From contig NC_073744.1 in NCBI RefSeq assembly GCF_029784135.1, positions 31,168,981-31,232,980 on the forward strand: 64,000 bases of DNA. Direction: 5' to 3'. Source of the DNA: Toxorhynchites rutilus septentrionalis. Taxonomy: Eukaryota; Arthropoda; Insecta; Diptera; Culicidae. Of the stretch, positions 1-9,770 are shown in pieces. A program made the translations under genes and the position numbers. Every line of letters starts with the position of its first letter. Within the stretch, counting starts at the first letter, position 1. The notes under the pieces were generated by a model that was given only the letters and a program-made list of their open reading frames with translations, did not search any database and was not told the DNA's origin.

Positions 1-568
1 ACTTGGAGAAACGTTTGGTCGGTCCGGTCCGTCCCTCTGCCGATCGCACGCATTTACGCACCCGATGACATAGCAAATCATTCATTCAAAGGCTTCGCAG
101 TTCGGTTCATTCACAAGAGAAACACGTTCCAAGCTGATTTTGGCAATTGTTTCACAATTGCGTGCTTCTATACACACACTCTTAGAACTCATAGAAGAAG
201 GAGAAGCTCAATTGGTTTGCTGTCCGGGGTTTGCTAGCCTCATCATGCCGCCGTAGCGATCCATCTCAATAAATCTCCATCTATTACAGCCAATCAATGT
301 AACGCAACAAGATCAAGTGTAGCATGAATAAAACGATCCGTTGTGCGATGGTTGTCATGAGAGCGACCGTTGTTGCTAAAGCATAATCGTTTCGAATGGA
401 AGTTCTTAATTGCGGAGATGACATATTTACGCCCGCTCCTTTAGAAAGTCTTCGTTGATTCAATTTGATTTTAGATGTCCCTTCGTTTCTAATTTCCGGA
501 TTTCTAATTTTCAATTAAAACAATAATGAGAGAATTATTTACAATGGTCACAAAAATTATTATGTCCT
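1..568. other. non-coding stretch, no gene seen
   Basis: Both strands carry only short open frames without recognisable domains. No terminal repeats or splice-flanked coding segments are visible. It runs into the decayed transposase that starts near 569. Confidence 0.4.
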
Positions 569-1345
569 AAGGTACGAAATGGACCCCGTTGGCTTCGTAC
601 CAGTCCAGGACATCCTTTGAATAGTGGCACGAAGCTAGATCCGACCAGAAGATTGTGAGGCCCTCGTGTTGCTTCAACAGAGGAAGTAGACGAACAGCGC
701 ACTCCGTTTGGCACATGAGTAAATCGCTTGCCAAATCATGTATTTCTTGGCAAACTTGGATAGTTTCTGCTTCCTTACTTCTCCCGGAACATAAAACTTG
801 TGTTGGGTGGGGAGGAACAGTAGCCCCGGAAGCTGCCGAAAGTCCGCCTTGACGCAGTTCTCGTCATCCATGATGAGACAATGAGGCTTCGTCACCATCT
901 GGGTGTACAGTTTCCGAGTTCGTTTCTTTCCCACCGTATTTTGCCGTAGGACACGATTCTGCACTTCGTACGTATGCAGATTGGTGCACCCGTGGCCGAG
1001 TGGTTAGCGTCTCACATTATCATGCCGGGTGTGCGGGTTCGATTCCCGTTCTGGCCGGAGGATTTTTCGTCAAAGAAATTTCCTCAGACTTGCACTGTGG
1101 TCACGCGTATTCTAGAGCTTGCCCCTCGGAATACATTCAAGGCGTGTTATTTGGCTTAAGAAATCTCAACTAAGTATTAATGAATGACGCTAGTTAATGC
1201 ATATGTTGAGACGGCAAAAGTTCCACAGGGAACGTTAACGCCATACAAGAAGAAGACGTATGCAGTTCCTCCCAATTCTTAGCTCTCTGAACGAAAGATT
1301 CAACCTTTTGGCCACATTCCTGACCGGAGCTTTGGGATTCCGCTT
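569..1345 (-). pseudogene. ITmD37E-like (Tc1/mariner superfamily) transposase remnant, split by a SINE
   Basis: Reading the minus strand from 1345, the peptide shows a helix-turn-helix region (KAPVRNVAKRLNLS), then after the SINE the first catalytic block LIMDDENCVKADFRQLPG and KQKLSKFAKKYMIWQAI. A further block, IFWSDLASCHYSKDVLDWYE, carries the second aspartate. These match the IS630-Tc1-mariner ITmD37E transposases of mosquitoes as I know the family. The gene is dead: about 20 residues are missing and the frame shifts near 675, a stop follows HFVP near 575, and the last acidic residue is absent. Sequence on either side of the SINE rejoins cleanly once one copy of the 10-bp duplication is removed. 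An N-terminal piece may lie at 7921-8110, separated by other insertions. Confidence 0.7.
980..1255 (+). mobile_element. Feilai-like tRNA-derived SINE (copy 1)
   Basis: The element starts with a tRNA-like head (about 986-1060) holding an A box (TGGCCGAGTGG) and a B box (GGTTCGATTCC), the internal Pol III promoter. The body is shared with copies at 43744 and 57002, and it ends in AAGAAGAAG. It is flanked by the 10-bp direct repeat ACGTATGCAG at 970-979 and 1256-1265, the hallmark of LINE-driven insertion, and it lies inside transposase coding sequence. I recognise it as the Aedes Feilai type; the assignment was not checked by search. Confidence 0.75.
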
Positions 1346-1578
1346 AAGGCAGTATTCTAGTCTAGAAATTTTATAAAAAATCAAATTTTTTTCCTTCATA
1401 TTTCTGTAGTTCAGGCATTCAAGAATATACCCTAGAAAGCCCTACCCTAATAGGATCGAAAATCCTATTATTTACCGAGTTAAAACCATTTTAGTAAGGC
1501 GGTATCTAACGCGTTTTTTTCGAAACTATTTTTTCAAATTGACGTACACGATATCTCAAGTTATACTGAACCGATTCA
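1346..1578. other. unclassified AT-rich repeat-like sequence, target of LINE copy 1
   Basis: There is no coding potential. Together with 7736-7920 it formed one continuous sequence before LINE copy 1 inserted, because the 14-bp duplication flanks that element. The joined sequence separates two parts of the decayed ITmD37E-like transposase and so is probably itself an insertion. I could not define its ends. Confidence 0.35.
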
Positions 1579-1944
1579 TGTCGAATTTATATTTTTTTTT
1601 TTTTTATAAATTCGTTTATTTTTACAGGCTCAGTTACATAAGTTTAAAGGAGCCGAAATCTTAAATATATTTTTAAAACTATATATATGAACAATTTTCT
1701 TAAATCTATGGTTAGTAATGTGGGAAACCGATTACTCGTGGTGGACTCGAGATTAAAAGGGTGACATTTTCTCAGGAAAAGGATGGGGTATAAGGAAATT
1801 ATTACAATGTTGATAATCACACACACTCAATTCTTAAATCTATTCGTACATCAGTTGTGAATTTACATTTCATTCTTCTGTTTATAGCAAGCGGACCAAT
1901 TACTCACAAAGGAAGAAATGGAGGGTATAAGGATATAAGGATAA

Positions 1945-4900
1945 TCACACACGAACATCGATAGATTTAAGGAAAACATATATTTGGGACATGTAATCAA
2001 GGTCTAACCGAGCCAACACATCTCTCCCCGGCACATTGGGCTGCCTTCCTCTAGCCCGAAGGGAGTTCTCTAAATTCGATCTGGCAACAAGATACACCTC
2101 ACACGACCAAACAACGTGTTCGATGTCGTGGTAACCTCGGCCACAAACGCAGATATTGCTGCCGGCCAGATTGAAACGAAAGAGTAGCGCGTCTAACGAA
2201 CAGTGATTGGACATGAGTCGGGAGAAGGTGCGAATAAAGTCCCGACTCAAGTCCAGACTTTTGAACCATGGTTTGAGGCTAACCTTAGGGATAATCGAGT
2301 GAAGCCACCGGCCCAATTCATCTTCGTTCCATTTGCGTTGCCAGTTAGCGATGGTATTTTTACGGACTAAAGAGTAAAATTCATTGAAGGCGATTTGACG
2401 CTGATAAATATCGCCTTCAATCGCACCTACCTTTGCTAATGAGTCAGCCCTCTCATTACCCGGAATTGAGCAATGAGAAGGGACCCACACAAAGGTAATG
2501 ACATAACAGCGTCTGGATAAAGCACTCAAAATTTTTCGTATTCTCTCAAGGAAGTACGGCGAGTGCTTTTCCGGCCTCACTGAACGGATAGCTTCGACAG
2601 AGCTAAGACTATCCGTTACAATGTAATAGTGTTCAACAGGTCGTGAGGCGACGCTGTCCAGCGCCCAATGAATTGCTGCCAATTCAGCAATATACACTGA
2701 GCAAGGATTCTGAAGACTGTGTGAGGTGCTAAAAAATTCGTTGAACACTCCAAATCCTGTGGACTCATTTATAGTGGACCCATCAGTAAAGTACATATTA
2801 TCACAATTGATACCCCTATATTTTTCATCGAAGATCGTTGGAGCGATCCTCGATCGTTGGTAATCTGAATATCCATGGATATCTTGCTTCATGGACAGAT
2901 CAAAATGCACAGAGGAATTGATGTAGTCAGGGAAACAAACACGGTTGGGAATATACGAAGAAGAATCAACCTGCATGGAGATGAATTCATGATATGAACT
3001 CATGAATCCGGAGTGAAAATTTAGCTCGATCAGCCGCTCAAAATTTCCGATCACCAATAGGTTCATGACCTTACACCGGATGAAGAACCGAAGAGATAAT
3101 AAATTGAAGCGATCTTTTAGTGGGAGTAGGCCTGCCAAAACCTCGAGACTCATGGTATGCGTTGAGGGCATACATCCCAACGCAATACGGAGACAAAGAT
3201 ACTGAATTCGCTCGAGTTTAATTAAGTGTGTTTTGGCAGCTGATTGAAAACAGAAACTGCCATACTCCATCACTGAGAGAATAGTTGTTCTATACAACAT
3301 TATAAGATCTTCGGGATGGGCTCCCCACCAGGTGCCGGTAATTGTACGGAGAAAATTTATTCTTTGTTGGCATTTTTTACTCAGATACCTAATATGGGCC
3401 CCCCAAGTACATTTGGAGTCGAACCAGACCCCAAGATACTTGAATGACATAGCATGAGTGATCGGTTTACCCAAAAGTTGAAGCTTTGGTTTTGCTGGTC
3501 TATGCTTCCTAGAAAAAACCACCATCTCTGTTTTCTCCGTGGAGAATTCGATCCCTAGCCCAATGGCCCAGGTTGAAAAATTGTTCAAGGTATCTTGTAA
3601 GGGTCCTTGCAGGTCGGATTCGTTTGATCCTACGACAGACACCACTCCATCATCTGCAAGTTGTCTTAGGCTGCAATTTTGTGTAAGGCAATTGTCGATG
3701 TCGCTTACATAGAAGTTGTACAAAAGGGGGCTTAAACATGAGCCCTGGGGGAGGCCCATGTAAGAGACCCGACTTACTGCCGAATCTCCGTGAGAAAAGT
3801 TCAAATGCTTCTCACAAAGCAAGTTATATAACATATTATTCAATAGAGGCGGCAGACCCCGAGAGTGTAATTTGTCTGTCAAAACCTCTATTGAAACAGA
3901 ATCAAAGGCCCCCTTTATGTCCAAGAACACTGAAGCCATTTGTTTTTTTCCGGCGTAAGCCATTTGAATTTCTGAAGAAAGCAACGCAAGACAATCATTC
4001 GTCCCCTTGCCCCTGCGGAACCCATATTGTGTATCTGAGAGTAGGCCATTCGTTTCAACCCATCGATCAAGGCGAAACAAGATAATTTTCTCCAACAATT
4101 TCCGTATACAAGACAGCATTGCTATTGGGCGGTACGAATTGAAGTCGGACGCGGGTTTTCCGGGTTTTTGAATAGCTATAACTCGTACTTGTCTCCAATC
4201 ATCTGGAACAATATTATGCTCCAGAAACCGATTGAATAAGTTCAACAAGCGATGTTTCGCCACATCAGGGAGATTTTTCAGCAAGTTGAACTTAATTCTA
4301 TCCGATCCCGGAGCAGAATTGTTACATGAAAGCAGAGCAAGAGAGAATTCTACCATCGAAAACTCGGAATCAAGATCGCACCTATCTTGTGGTATATCTC
4401 GAACAATTTTTTGCACAGGAGCGGAATCAGGACAAACCTTCCGTGCAAAATTAAAAATCCATCGATGTGAATATTCGTCGCTTTCATTGGATGAAGAGCG
4501 ATTTCTCATGTTTCGAGCCACTTTCCATAATTTTTTCATTGACGTTTCTCGTGACAAACCTCCCACGAAATTTCGCCAATAAGCACGTTTTTTCCCTTTG
4601 ATCAAGTTTTTAAATTGATTTTCAAGGTCCAAATACGATTGAAAATTTTCAATGGTTCCACGTTTCCGAAAAGCTTTGAATGCGTTCGATTTATCCTGAT
4701 AAAGCTTGGAACATTGGCTATCCCACCATGGATTGGGAGGACTTCGACGAATAGTGGAGCCTGGGATGGGTTTCGTTTGAGCGCGAACCGCGCTGTCATA
4801 GATCAAACGAGAAAGGAAGTTATACTCCTCCAATGGAGGTAAACCATCTCTGGAATTGATGGCTAGAGCAATCGCGTCCGCATATTTTTTCCAGTCAATG

Positions 4901-5628
4901 TGTCTTGTGAGGTCATATGCCATGTTTATAGATTCAGAAAAATTCGACCCAATGGTGATGGAAATTTTGATTGGCAAGTGATCACTACCGTTGGGGTCCT
5001 GGATTACATTCCACTTGCAATCTAATGATAGTGAATTCGAGCAAAGCGAGAGGTCAAGAGCACTTGGGTTAGCAGGAGGTTTAGGTACACGTGTTGTTTC
5101 CCCAGTGTTCAAAAGTGTCATATTGAAGCTGTTACAAAGATCATATATCAACAGTGAACGATTGTCGTCGTACTGTTCCCCCCAGGCAGTTCCGTGAGAA
5201 TTGAAGTCTCCCAAGATCAATCGTGGCTCAGGAAGGAGTGAGCACATGTCAACAAGTTGCTTGCGGCTAACCGCAGCTCTCGGAGGCCAATACAAGCTGA
5301 CAATACAGAGGTCTTTTCCTCTGATGTTTGCATGACAAGCAACAGCTTCAATCCCTCCAATAGGTGGAAGGTCAATTCGAAAAAATGAGTGGCACTTATT
5401 GATCCCCAATAGCACCCCTCCGTATCTGTCATCACGGTCCAAGCGTATAATATTAAAATCGTGGAAAGAGAGATCATCTCGCGAAGAAAGCCAAGTTTCG
5501 GACAGAGCAAAAACATCACAATTGAAGTTATGAATTAAAAATTTGAATGTATCCAATTTAGGGATAAGACTACGACAATTCCACTGTAAAACAGTGATAT
5601 CTCCGACCTCTCTATTTGAATTAGACAT
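1945..5628 (-). CDS. LINE ORF2 polyprotein: endonuclease, reverse transcriptase, RNase H (copy 1)
   Basis: ORF2 nicks target DNA and copies the element RNA by target-primed reverse transcription. In order: an APE endonuclease (residues about 1-225; QWNCRS, ALSETW, LGDFNSH, ALDLSL, GSDHLPI), a reverse transcriptase (about 480-760; SYRPIAML, FLDIKGAFDS, GLPQGSCLSPLLYNFYV, and LADDG in place of the usual YADD), and RNase H (about 945-1065; YFTDGS, AELAAI, VTDSLSS, VPSHCSIPGNERADSLAK). A C-terminal CCHC-like knuckle (CVCGRGYHDIEH, ending VVWSC) follows. The frame opens with TTG at 5631, but the natural start is the ATG at 5628, which overlaps the ORF1 stop as ATGTCTAA. The protein is about 1227 residues, uninterrupted, and all key catalytic motifs are visible. 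Confidence 0.92.
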   Translation of the reverse strand: MSNSNREVGDITVLQWNCRSLIPKLDTFKFLIHNFNCDVFALSETWLSSRDDLSFHDFNIIRLDRDDRYGGVLLGINKCHSFFRIDLPPIGGIEAVACHANIRGKDLCIVSLYWPPRAAVSRKQLVDMCSLLPEPRLILGDFNSHGTAWGEQYDDNRSLLIYDLCNSFNMTLLNTGETTRVPKPPANPSALDLSLCSNSLSLDCKWNVIQDPNGSDHLPIKISITIGSNFSESINMAYDLTRHIDWKKYADAIALAINSRDGLPPLEEYNFLSRLIYDSAVRAQTKPIPGSTIRRSPPNPWWDSQCSKLYQDKSNAFKAFRKRGTIENFQSYLDLENQFKNLIKGKKRAYWRNFVGGLSRETSMKKLWKVARNMRNRSSSNESDEYSHRWIFNFARKVCPDSAPVQKIVRDIPQDRCDLDSEFSMVEFSLALLSCNNSAPGSDRIKFNLLKNLPDVAKHRLLNLFNRFLEHNIVPDDWRQVRVIAIQKPGKPASDFNSYRPIAMLSCIRKLLEKIILFRLDRWVETNGLLSDTQYGFRRGKGTNDCLALLSSEIQMAYAGKKQMASVFLDIKGAFDSVSIEVLTDKLHSRGLPPLLNNMLYNLLCEKHLNFSHGDSAVSRVSYMGLPQGSCLSPLLYNFYVSDIDNCLTQNCSLRQLADDGVVSVVGSNESDLQGPLQDTLNNFSTWAIGLGIEFSTEKTEMVVFSRKHRPAKPKLQLLGKPITHAMSFKYLGVWFDSKCTWGAHIRYLSKKCQQRINFLRTITGTWWGAHPEDLIMLYRTTILSVMEYGSFCFQSAAKTHLIKLERIQYLCLRIALGCMPSTHTMSLEVLAGLLPLKDRFNLLSLRFFIRCKVMNLLVIGNFERLIELNFHSGFMSSYHEFISMQVDSSSYIPNRVCFPDYINSSVHFDLSMKQDIHGYSDYQRSRIAPTIFDEKYRGINCDNMYFTDGSTINESTGFGVFNEFFSTSHSLQNPCSVYIAELAAIHWALDSVASRPVEHYYIVTDSLSSVEAIRSVRPEKHSPYFLERIRKILSALSRRCYVITFVWVPSHCSIPGNERADSLAKVGAIEGDIYQRQIAFNEFYSLVRKNTIANWQRKWNEDELGRWLHSIIPKVSLKPWFKSLDLSRDFIRTFSRLMSNHCSLDALLFRFNLAGSNICVCGRGYHDIEHVVWSCEVYLVARSNLENSLRARGRQPNVPGRDVLARLDLDYMSQIYVFLKSIDVRV

Positions 5629-7159
5629 CAAGAGAGATAATCATTGCAAGGAGGGGCCATGTTTGCATCAATTGTTGCAAAATTGTCTTTAATACTGGAA
5701 GCATTGATATGACAATGGTTCTGATGGAGTCGGAAACATTAAAGCATGTGAAGATTTGAGCCACAAGGTCAGTCAACTTTATAAATCCCGATTGGGAAGT
5801 TGAACTGGACGGTAAAATAGGGACAGTTGGGGTTTTTGATGTCCCTTCGAGTGCTGGGTCGTTCGAAGGTGAATTATTCCCACGGAAGCCAGGAGGAACC
5901 TGATTTTGCTTGTCCGCTGCACTCGATTTTTTAGGCATGCTAACAGAGGGTATAACCGGAGGGGCTTGTCCTTGAACTTTGGGAGTGGTCACATTTTTGC
6001 GCCGGGGATTCCCTTGGAAGATGTACGGTGTGCCCTCGTTAGCTGTATCCGCTTCCATTTCGTCAACTGGCAGCGAAGCGAAGACATTGTTTGCGGTTAA
6101 AGGTTGTTGCTGTTGGGCCAATGGAGAAGCGCCCTTCAAAATTTCCGCAAAAGTGCGCTTCGAGCGTTCCTTTAAAGAGCGCTTCTGCTTCTCCCAGCGA
6201 CTCTTGTAAGTTTCACAAGCCGAGAGCACGTGCGGATTTCCTCCGCAATATGGACACTTTTGCTCAATCGCACTGCAGGATTTGTCCACATGTTGCTCTC
6301 CGCAAGTGGCACAGCGCTCCTTGTTGGCGCAGTAAGCTGCTGTGTGACCAACTGACTTGCATTTCAGGCAAGTCATGGGCTTTGGCACGAAGAGTCGCAG
6401 CGGTAGCCTCAATTTGTCCACCATAACGTAGTCAGGGAGGGCGGAGCCAGCAAAAGTGACTCTAAACGAGTCGGACGGCGTAAATTTCGATTCTTTCCCT
6501 TCCTGGGAGACTTTGCCGAGTTGTCGGCATTCTAAGATTTTAACCTTAATCAAAGGCAGCTTTTTAAATCTGCCATCTCCTTCCATAATTGATTTGCACG
6601 TCAGACCCGTTTCGGTTATCACCCCCGAGATTTCTACGTCATGGGAAGGCACGTAGACACGATATTCCAGGGTAAACCTCTGGTCGACGACAATACCGTT
6701 TGCGTCTTTCCGATCAGCCACGACAACACGCAGTTTGGTCGGTCTAACCTTCGTAATTTCTGTCACGGAGGAGTATCTTGCCAGATCTTTCATGATCTGA
6801 ATAACATTAAGTGCTTTTCCGTTTGGCTTAGGCCTGAAGAAAACAACCCACGGACCAGTTCCAGGTGCATCTTCAGGATAGACCTTGACACGTGGAGAGA
6901 AGATAACAGGAGGAGAAGGAGATGACGAGGATTGAAGGGGATCGGGGACAACAGGATTGGGAGGCGAAATCTGAGCTGGGGTAGGAGCGAGGGGGGTTGG
7001 AGAGGAGATATTTGCAGGTTTTTTAGAGGGGGGCTTGCTAGAGTTAGCAGACTCGTCCCCGGACGAAACATCCTCTGATGTAGGAACGCGTTTAAGTGTC
7101 TTCGCTGTTCCTTTATTTGTTTTTTCAACCAGAGGGGAGTCATCATCAGAGATCTCCAT
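5621..7159 (-). CDS. LINE ORF1 protein with three zinc knuckles (copy 1)
   Basis: ORF1 proteins of I-type LINEs bind the element RNA and form the ribonucleoprotein. This one has an acidic, proline-rich N-terminus and then three CCHC-type knuckles (CLKCKSVGHTAAYC, CATCGEQHVDKSC, CPYCGGNPHVLSAC). A basic stretch (KRSLKERSKR) and a Q/P-rich tail follow. Copy 3 starts ten codons earlier with MAEGGGG; here that ATG is ATA (7187-7189), so translation would begin at the Met listed (7159), unless ribosomes use another codon. Otherwise it is open for 512 residues. The ORF1 stop and ORF2 ATG overlap by 8 nt, suggesting reinitiation or coupled translation of ORF2. Confidence 0.88.
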   Translation of the reverse strand: MEISDDDSPLVEKTNKGTAKTLKRVPTSEDVSSGDESANSSKPPSKKPANISSPTPLAPTPAQISPPNPVVPDPLQSSSSPSPPVIFSPRVKVYPEDAPGTGPWVVFFRPKPNGKALNVIQIMKDLARYSSVTEITKVRPTKLRVVVADRKDANGIVVDQRFTLEYRVYVPSHDVEISGVITETGLTCKSIMEGDGRFKKLPLIKVKILECRQLGKVSQEGKESKFTPSDSFRVTFAGSALPDYVMVDKLRLPLRLFVPKPMTCLKCKSVGHTAAYCANKERCATCGEQHVDKSCSAIEQKCPYCGGNPHVLSACETYKSRWEKQKRSLKERSKRTFAEILKGASPLAQQQQPLTANNVFASLPVDEMEADTANEGTPYIFQGNPRRKNVTTPKVQGQAPPVIPSVSMPKKSSAADKQNQVPPGFRGNNSPSNDPALEGTSKTPTVPILPSSSTSQSGFIKLTDLVAQIFTCFNVSDSIRTIVISMLPVLKTILQQLMQTWPLLAMIISLDV

Positions 7160-7758
7160 ATCTGGAGATCCTCCCCCTCCTTCTGCTATTCTGTAATTGG
7201 TACTTATAATCTAATATTTTGTTTTAATAATAATAATAATTAAAAAAAAAATAATAATAAAAAAAAATCTTATATCTTATTTATTTCTATTCACCACAAT
7301 GCACCCAGTGCTGATGAACTGGCAACCGCTGCTTGCTTCTCAATCGGAGCGCTTGAGCGCTCGGCACTATCACACACCACTAAGAAGTGATGCTCTCCTT
7401 CACACTGCTGTAAGTGAACAGCGAATCGCGCTGGTATTGTGTGCGTGCAACTGAGCACCGATGTCCGACTTCGATTGCGATGGCGACAAATCGGCGAAAA
7501 CTGAAAGCCGGCTGGCCTTGCCAGGCTTTGATGATTCTGCTTTTCTCTCTAATTCCGAGTTCACACTGCGTTTTACGATATCTCGAACAGTTCGAAAACG
7601 CGCGAAAAAAGCACACCCGGGCGATAAAAAAAAATAACAGCCAACGGTAACCGAAAACAATGCTTTAACGGAGACGCTCACAGCACATGACCGGTTACTC
7701 GAAGCTTATGCCGAAGAATGCTGTCGAATTTATATGAATACAATCTGCATGCATCTCT

Positions 7759-7917
7759 CTATCGCATGAACCTCTAAAATGATATTTTTTAAATTTAACT
7801 ATTTTTAAAAAATCGGGAAACGTAAGAAAAAACGGTTTAAACCGCATTTTGTTTTTTCAAAAGGCCGCCATTTTGTCAAAAAAGATGTTTTTGACTAGTC
7901 CGAGGTTCATGCGATAG
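7759..7917. repeat. short inverted repeat, possible MITE end or foldback
   Basis: CTATCGCATGAACCTC at 7759-7774 is exactly inverted as GAGGTTCATGCGATAG at 7902-7917, enclosing an AT-rich 127-bp loop. It lies between two parts of the decayed ITmD37E-like transposon and could be part of a small inserted element. No target-site duplication was found. Confidence 0.5.
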
Positions 7918-7920
7918 CTG

Positions 7921-8110
7921 CATCTTCACTGATTCGGAATCTGTTCGATGTTTTTGTTCCAAATAACCAAAAGGGCTGGAATCGTATATGGCACAACTTT
8001 TTTATGAACCTCCACACGACTCACAGTTGACTGCAAAATTCCGAATTGTTTTCCTATGTTCCGATGAGAGAGTTGAGGATTTTCCAGGTGCTTGCCAGGG
8101 TTACCATATC
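7921..8110 (-). pseudogene. possible N-terminal HTH fragment of a Tc1/mariner-like transposase
   Basis: The minus-strand peptide contains NPQLSHRNIGKQFGILQSTV, the pattern of the first helix-turn-helix of Tc1/ITm transposases. It lies in the same orientation as the remnant at 569-1345 and could be its N-terminus, displaced by LINE copy 1 and another insertion. The frame decays on both sides, so this is inference from one short motif. Confidence 0.4.
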
Positions 8111-8225
8111 TACAGAACAATCTGTATTCATACAGATTTTTCAGACTTTTTGAAACCGAGAATCTGTAGATACAGATTACAGTTTTTTTTTGGTTTTGAT
8201 ACAGATTTACAGATTTTCCAAAATA
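8100..8225. repeat. degenerate short repeat rich in ACAGATTT / AATCTGTA
   Basis: Overlapping direct and inverted copies of ATACAGATTT-type words recur about eight times in 125 bp. This looks like a simple-sequence or satellite remnant. No coding role is visible. Confidence 0.5.
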
Positions 8226-9072
8226 ACGATCCAATACTAGTTATGGCTTGATCTCAATAATATTTTTCCCCAACTCCCCCAACTTCCCCAATTTGATTCA
8301 TATAGCATTCGAATCAGTATTAATGAGAGTAATTTTATCATTCGAATGTAGCGTGTAGTACTGCTTTCTCATGTTCAATCTAAGGCGAAAAGATGGAAAA
8401 GTCTGCGTCATCGACTAGCTTTACAATAAATAAATAACACTGTTAATCTTGTTCCTACTAAATCCCAGTGAATACGAATTTTTACGTAGATACCATTAAA
8501 ATCGTCAAATTCAAAATAACTATGCCAATCAATGATACTAAAGCTATGATTATACTTCAAGATTTAACTTATCAATTTAACCCTTTGCGTTCGTAGAAAA
8601 TTTCGACATGTGTGTCGTACTGGTCGCAATTATTTTTACATAAAAGAGCAGTGTACATCACTTTGTAAGAATATGAAAGATTAACAAGATCGCTTTATTT
8701 TTTGTAAACTTCTGAAAAGTTTTTACTGAACAATGTTTTTATGTTTATGTTTAAAAAAAGTAGAAGGGTCTGAGCCTAGGGCACGGACGGAAGTTTGACG
8801 TAGGACTGTGATTGTTCAGAACAGTTTTTTTAAATGTAATTTATTTCATTGGTCAGAAATCTATTAGTTTAACTTTTTGAAACTCCAAAAAATAGCTCTG
8901 AAAAGGGTCGTTTGCTATATGTACTCATAACCGCCAAACGATTTGTAACGAACAAAAAAGTAAATGAGCTTCAACTCAATGAAGTTCAACTGTCTAACTG
9001 AAAATGATTAATGAATATCAGTGTGAAATGGTAAATGTAGTTTAAGTGGAACGGTAAACAAAAAAAATAATA
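8226..9072. other. AT-rich non-coding stretch
   Basis: No open frame over about 60 codons and no terminal repeats were recognised. It contains one partial copy of the recurring GACGTAGGACT motif near 8799. Confidence 0.4.
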
Positions 9073-9154
9073 GGAGTACCTGTAAGTTTCTTGTTTTTTT
9101 TTTCAAAAATTAACGCTTTATTCTGGTTACAAATTTAATATTCAAAGTATTGCC

Positions 9155-9673
9155 CATCGCTAGTCACATCTTTCTTCCCATCTTTCTGGCAATTCACGGA
9201 TCCCTTTGCGGAAATAATCGGCCAGTTTGTCGGCTAACCACGAATCGATCCAATTTTTGACTTCATCAAAATTGGAGGTTGACCAGCACAACCAGGTCAT
9301 GTGGCATCGATCGAAAAAGATAGTAATCGGACGAAGCAATGTCTGGAGAATACGTCGGGTGGGATAAGAGCTTCCATTTTAGCGTTTCCAAGTATGTTTT
9401 GACAGGGTTCGCGACATGCGGCCGAACATTGTCGTGCTGCAAAATAACTTTATCGTGTCTTTGCTCGTATTGTGGCCGTTTTTTTTTGTGGCCGATCGGG
9501 TGCACGGCTCAAACGCATCAATTGTCGTCCCCCGTAATGGTTTCATTCGGTTTTAGCAGCTTATAGTACACCACACCCAGCTGGTCTCATGTTGATGTTG
9601 ATGCATGGCCAGGGTGCCCTTACGTTGCCAGACGTTTAGGATTGTCATAATGGACCCATTTTTCATCGCCAGT
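9155..9673 (-). pseudogene. mariner transposase, catalytic half (decayed)
   Basis: The minus strand reads TGDEKWVHYDN, then in shifted frames ILQHDNVRPHVANPVKTYLE and HPTYSPDIASSDYYLF. The spacing between the second and third catalytic aspartates (HDN to SSD) is 34 residues, the DD34D signature of mariner. The tail contains a recognisable DEVKNWIDSWLADK-like segment. Several frameshifts and stops make it non-functional. The N-terminal half lies at 13035-13480 beyond the LINE. Confidence 0.75.
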
Positions 9674-9687
9674 AAGGATTCGAGGGA

Positions 9688-9764
9688 GAGGGTCTCCGTA
9701 GCCACATTGGTTGCGCGTTCGCTTAGTAAGCGATCGATCGTGAGTTCAAAACTCAGGACCCTCA
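9688..9764 (+). pseudogene. tRNA-like sequence at the 5' end of LINE copy 2
   Basis: GAGGGTC at the start pairs perfectly with GACCCTC at the end as a 7-bp acceptor stem. A D-arm (CGTA/TGCG), an anticodon arm (TTCGC-TTAGTAA-GCGAT, with one end mismatch) and a T-arm (TGAG-TTCAAAA-CTCA) can be drawn between them. If this fold is right the anticodon is AGT (Thr). The T-loop departs from the usual GTTCGAATC consensus and there is a run of A's instead of a Pol III terminator. It is a tRNA-derived retroposed copy or a SINE head, not a working gene. Confidence 0.6.
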
Positions 9765-9770
9765 TTGAAA

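Larger units (their letters stand above)
1593..7721 (-). mobile_element. full-length APE-type LINE, I/LOA-like, copy 1
   Basis: A complete minus-strand non-LTR retrotransposon: a 5' UTR (about 7190-7721), ORF1, an ORF2 overlapping it by 8 nt, a 3' UTR (1593-1944) and an oligo-A tail seen as T's at 1593-1605. It is flanked by the 14-bp direct repeat TGTCGAATTTATAT at 1579-1592 and 7722-7735. Its 5' end (CATTCTTCGG on the minus strand) coincides with that of copy 3 at about 58765, so it is not 5'-truncated. RNase H after RT together with a CCHC-type ORF1 fits the I or LOA groups rather than Jockey. The long ORFs and close similarity to copies 2 and 3 point to recent movement. Confidence 0.9.

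Noticed and set aside
986..1060. Functional tRNA gene
   Set aside because: A and B boxes are present but the sequence is the head of a SINE repeated at two other places, with a shared body and tail.
3738..4085. Plus-strand frames antisense to LINE ORF2, also seen at 10375-10779 and 62450-62797
   Set aside because: Same antisense frame in every LINE copy; a shadow of the conserved reverse transcriptase codons.
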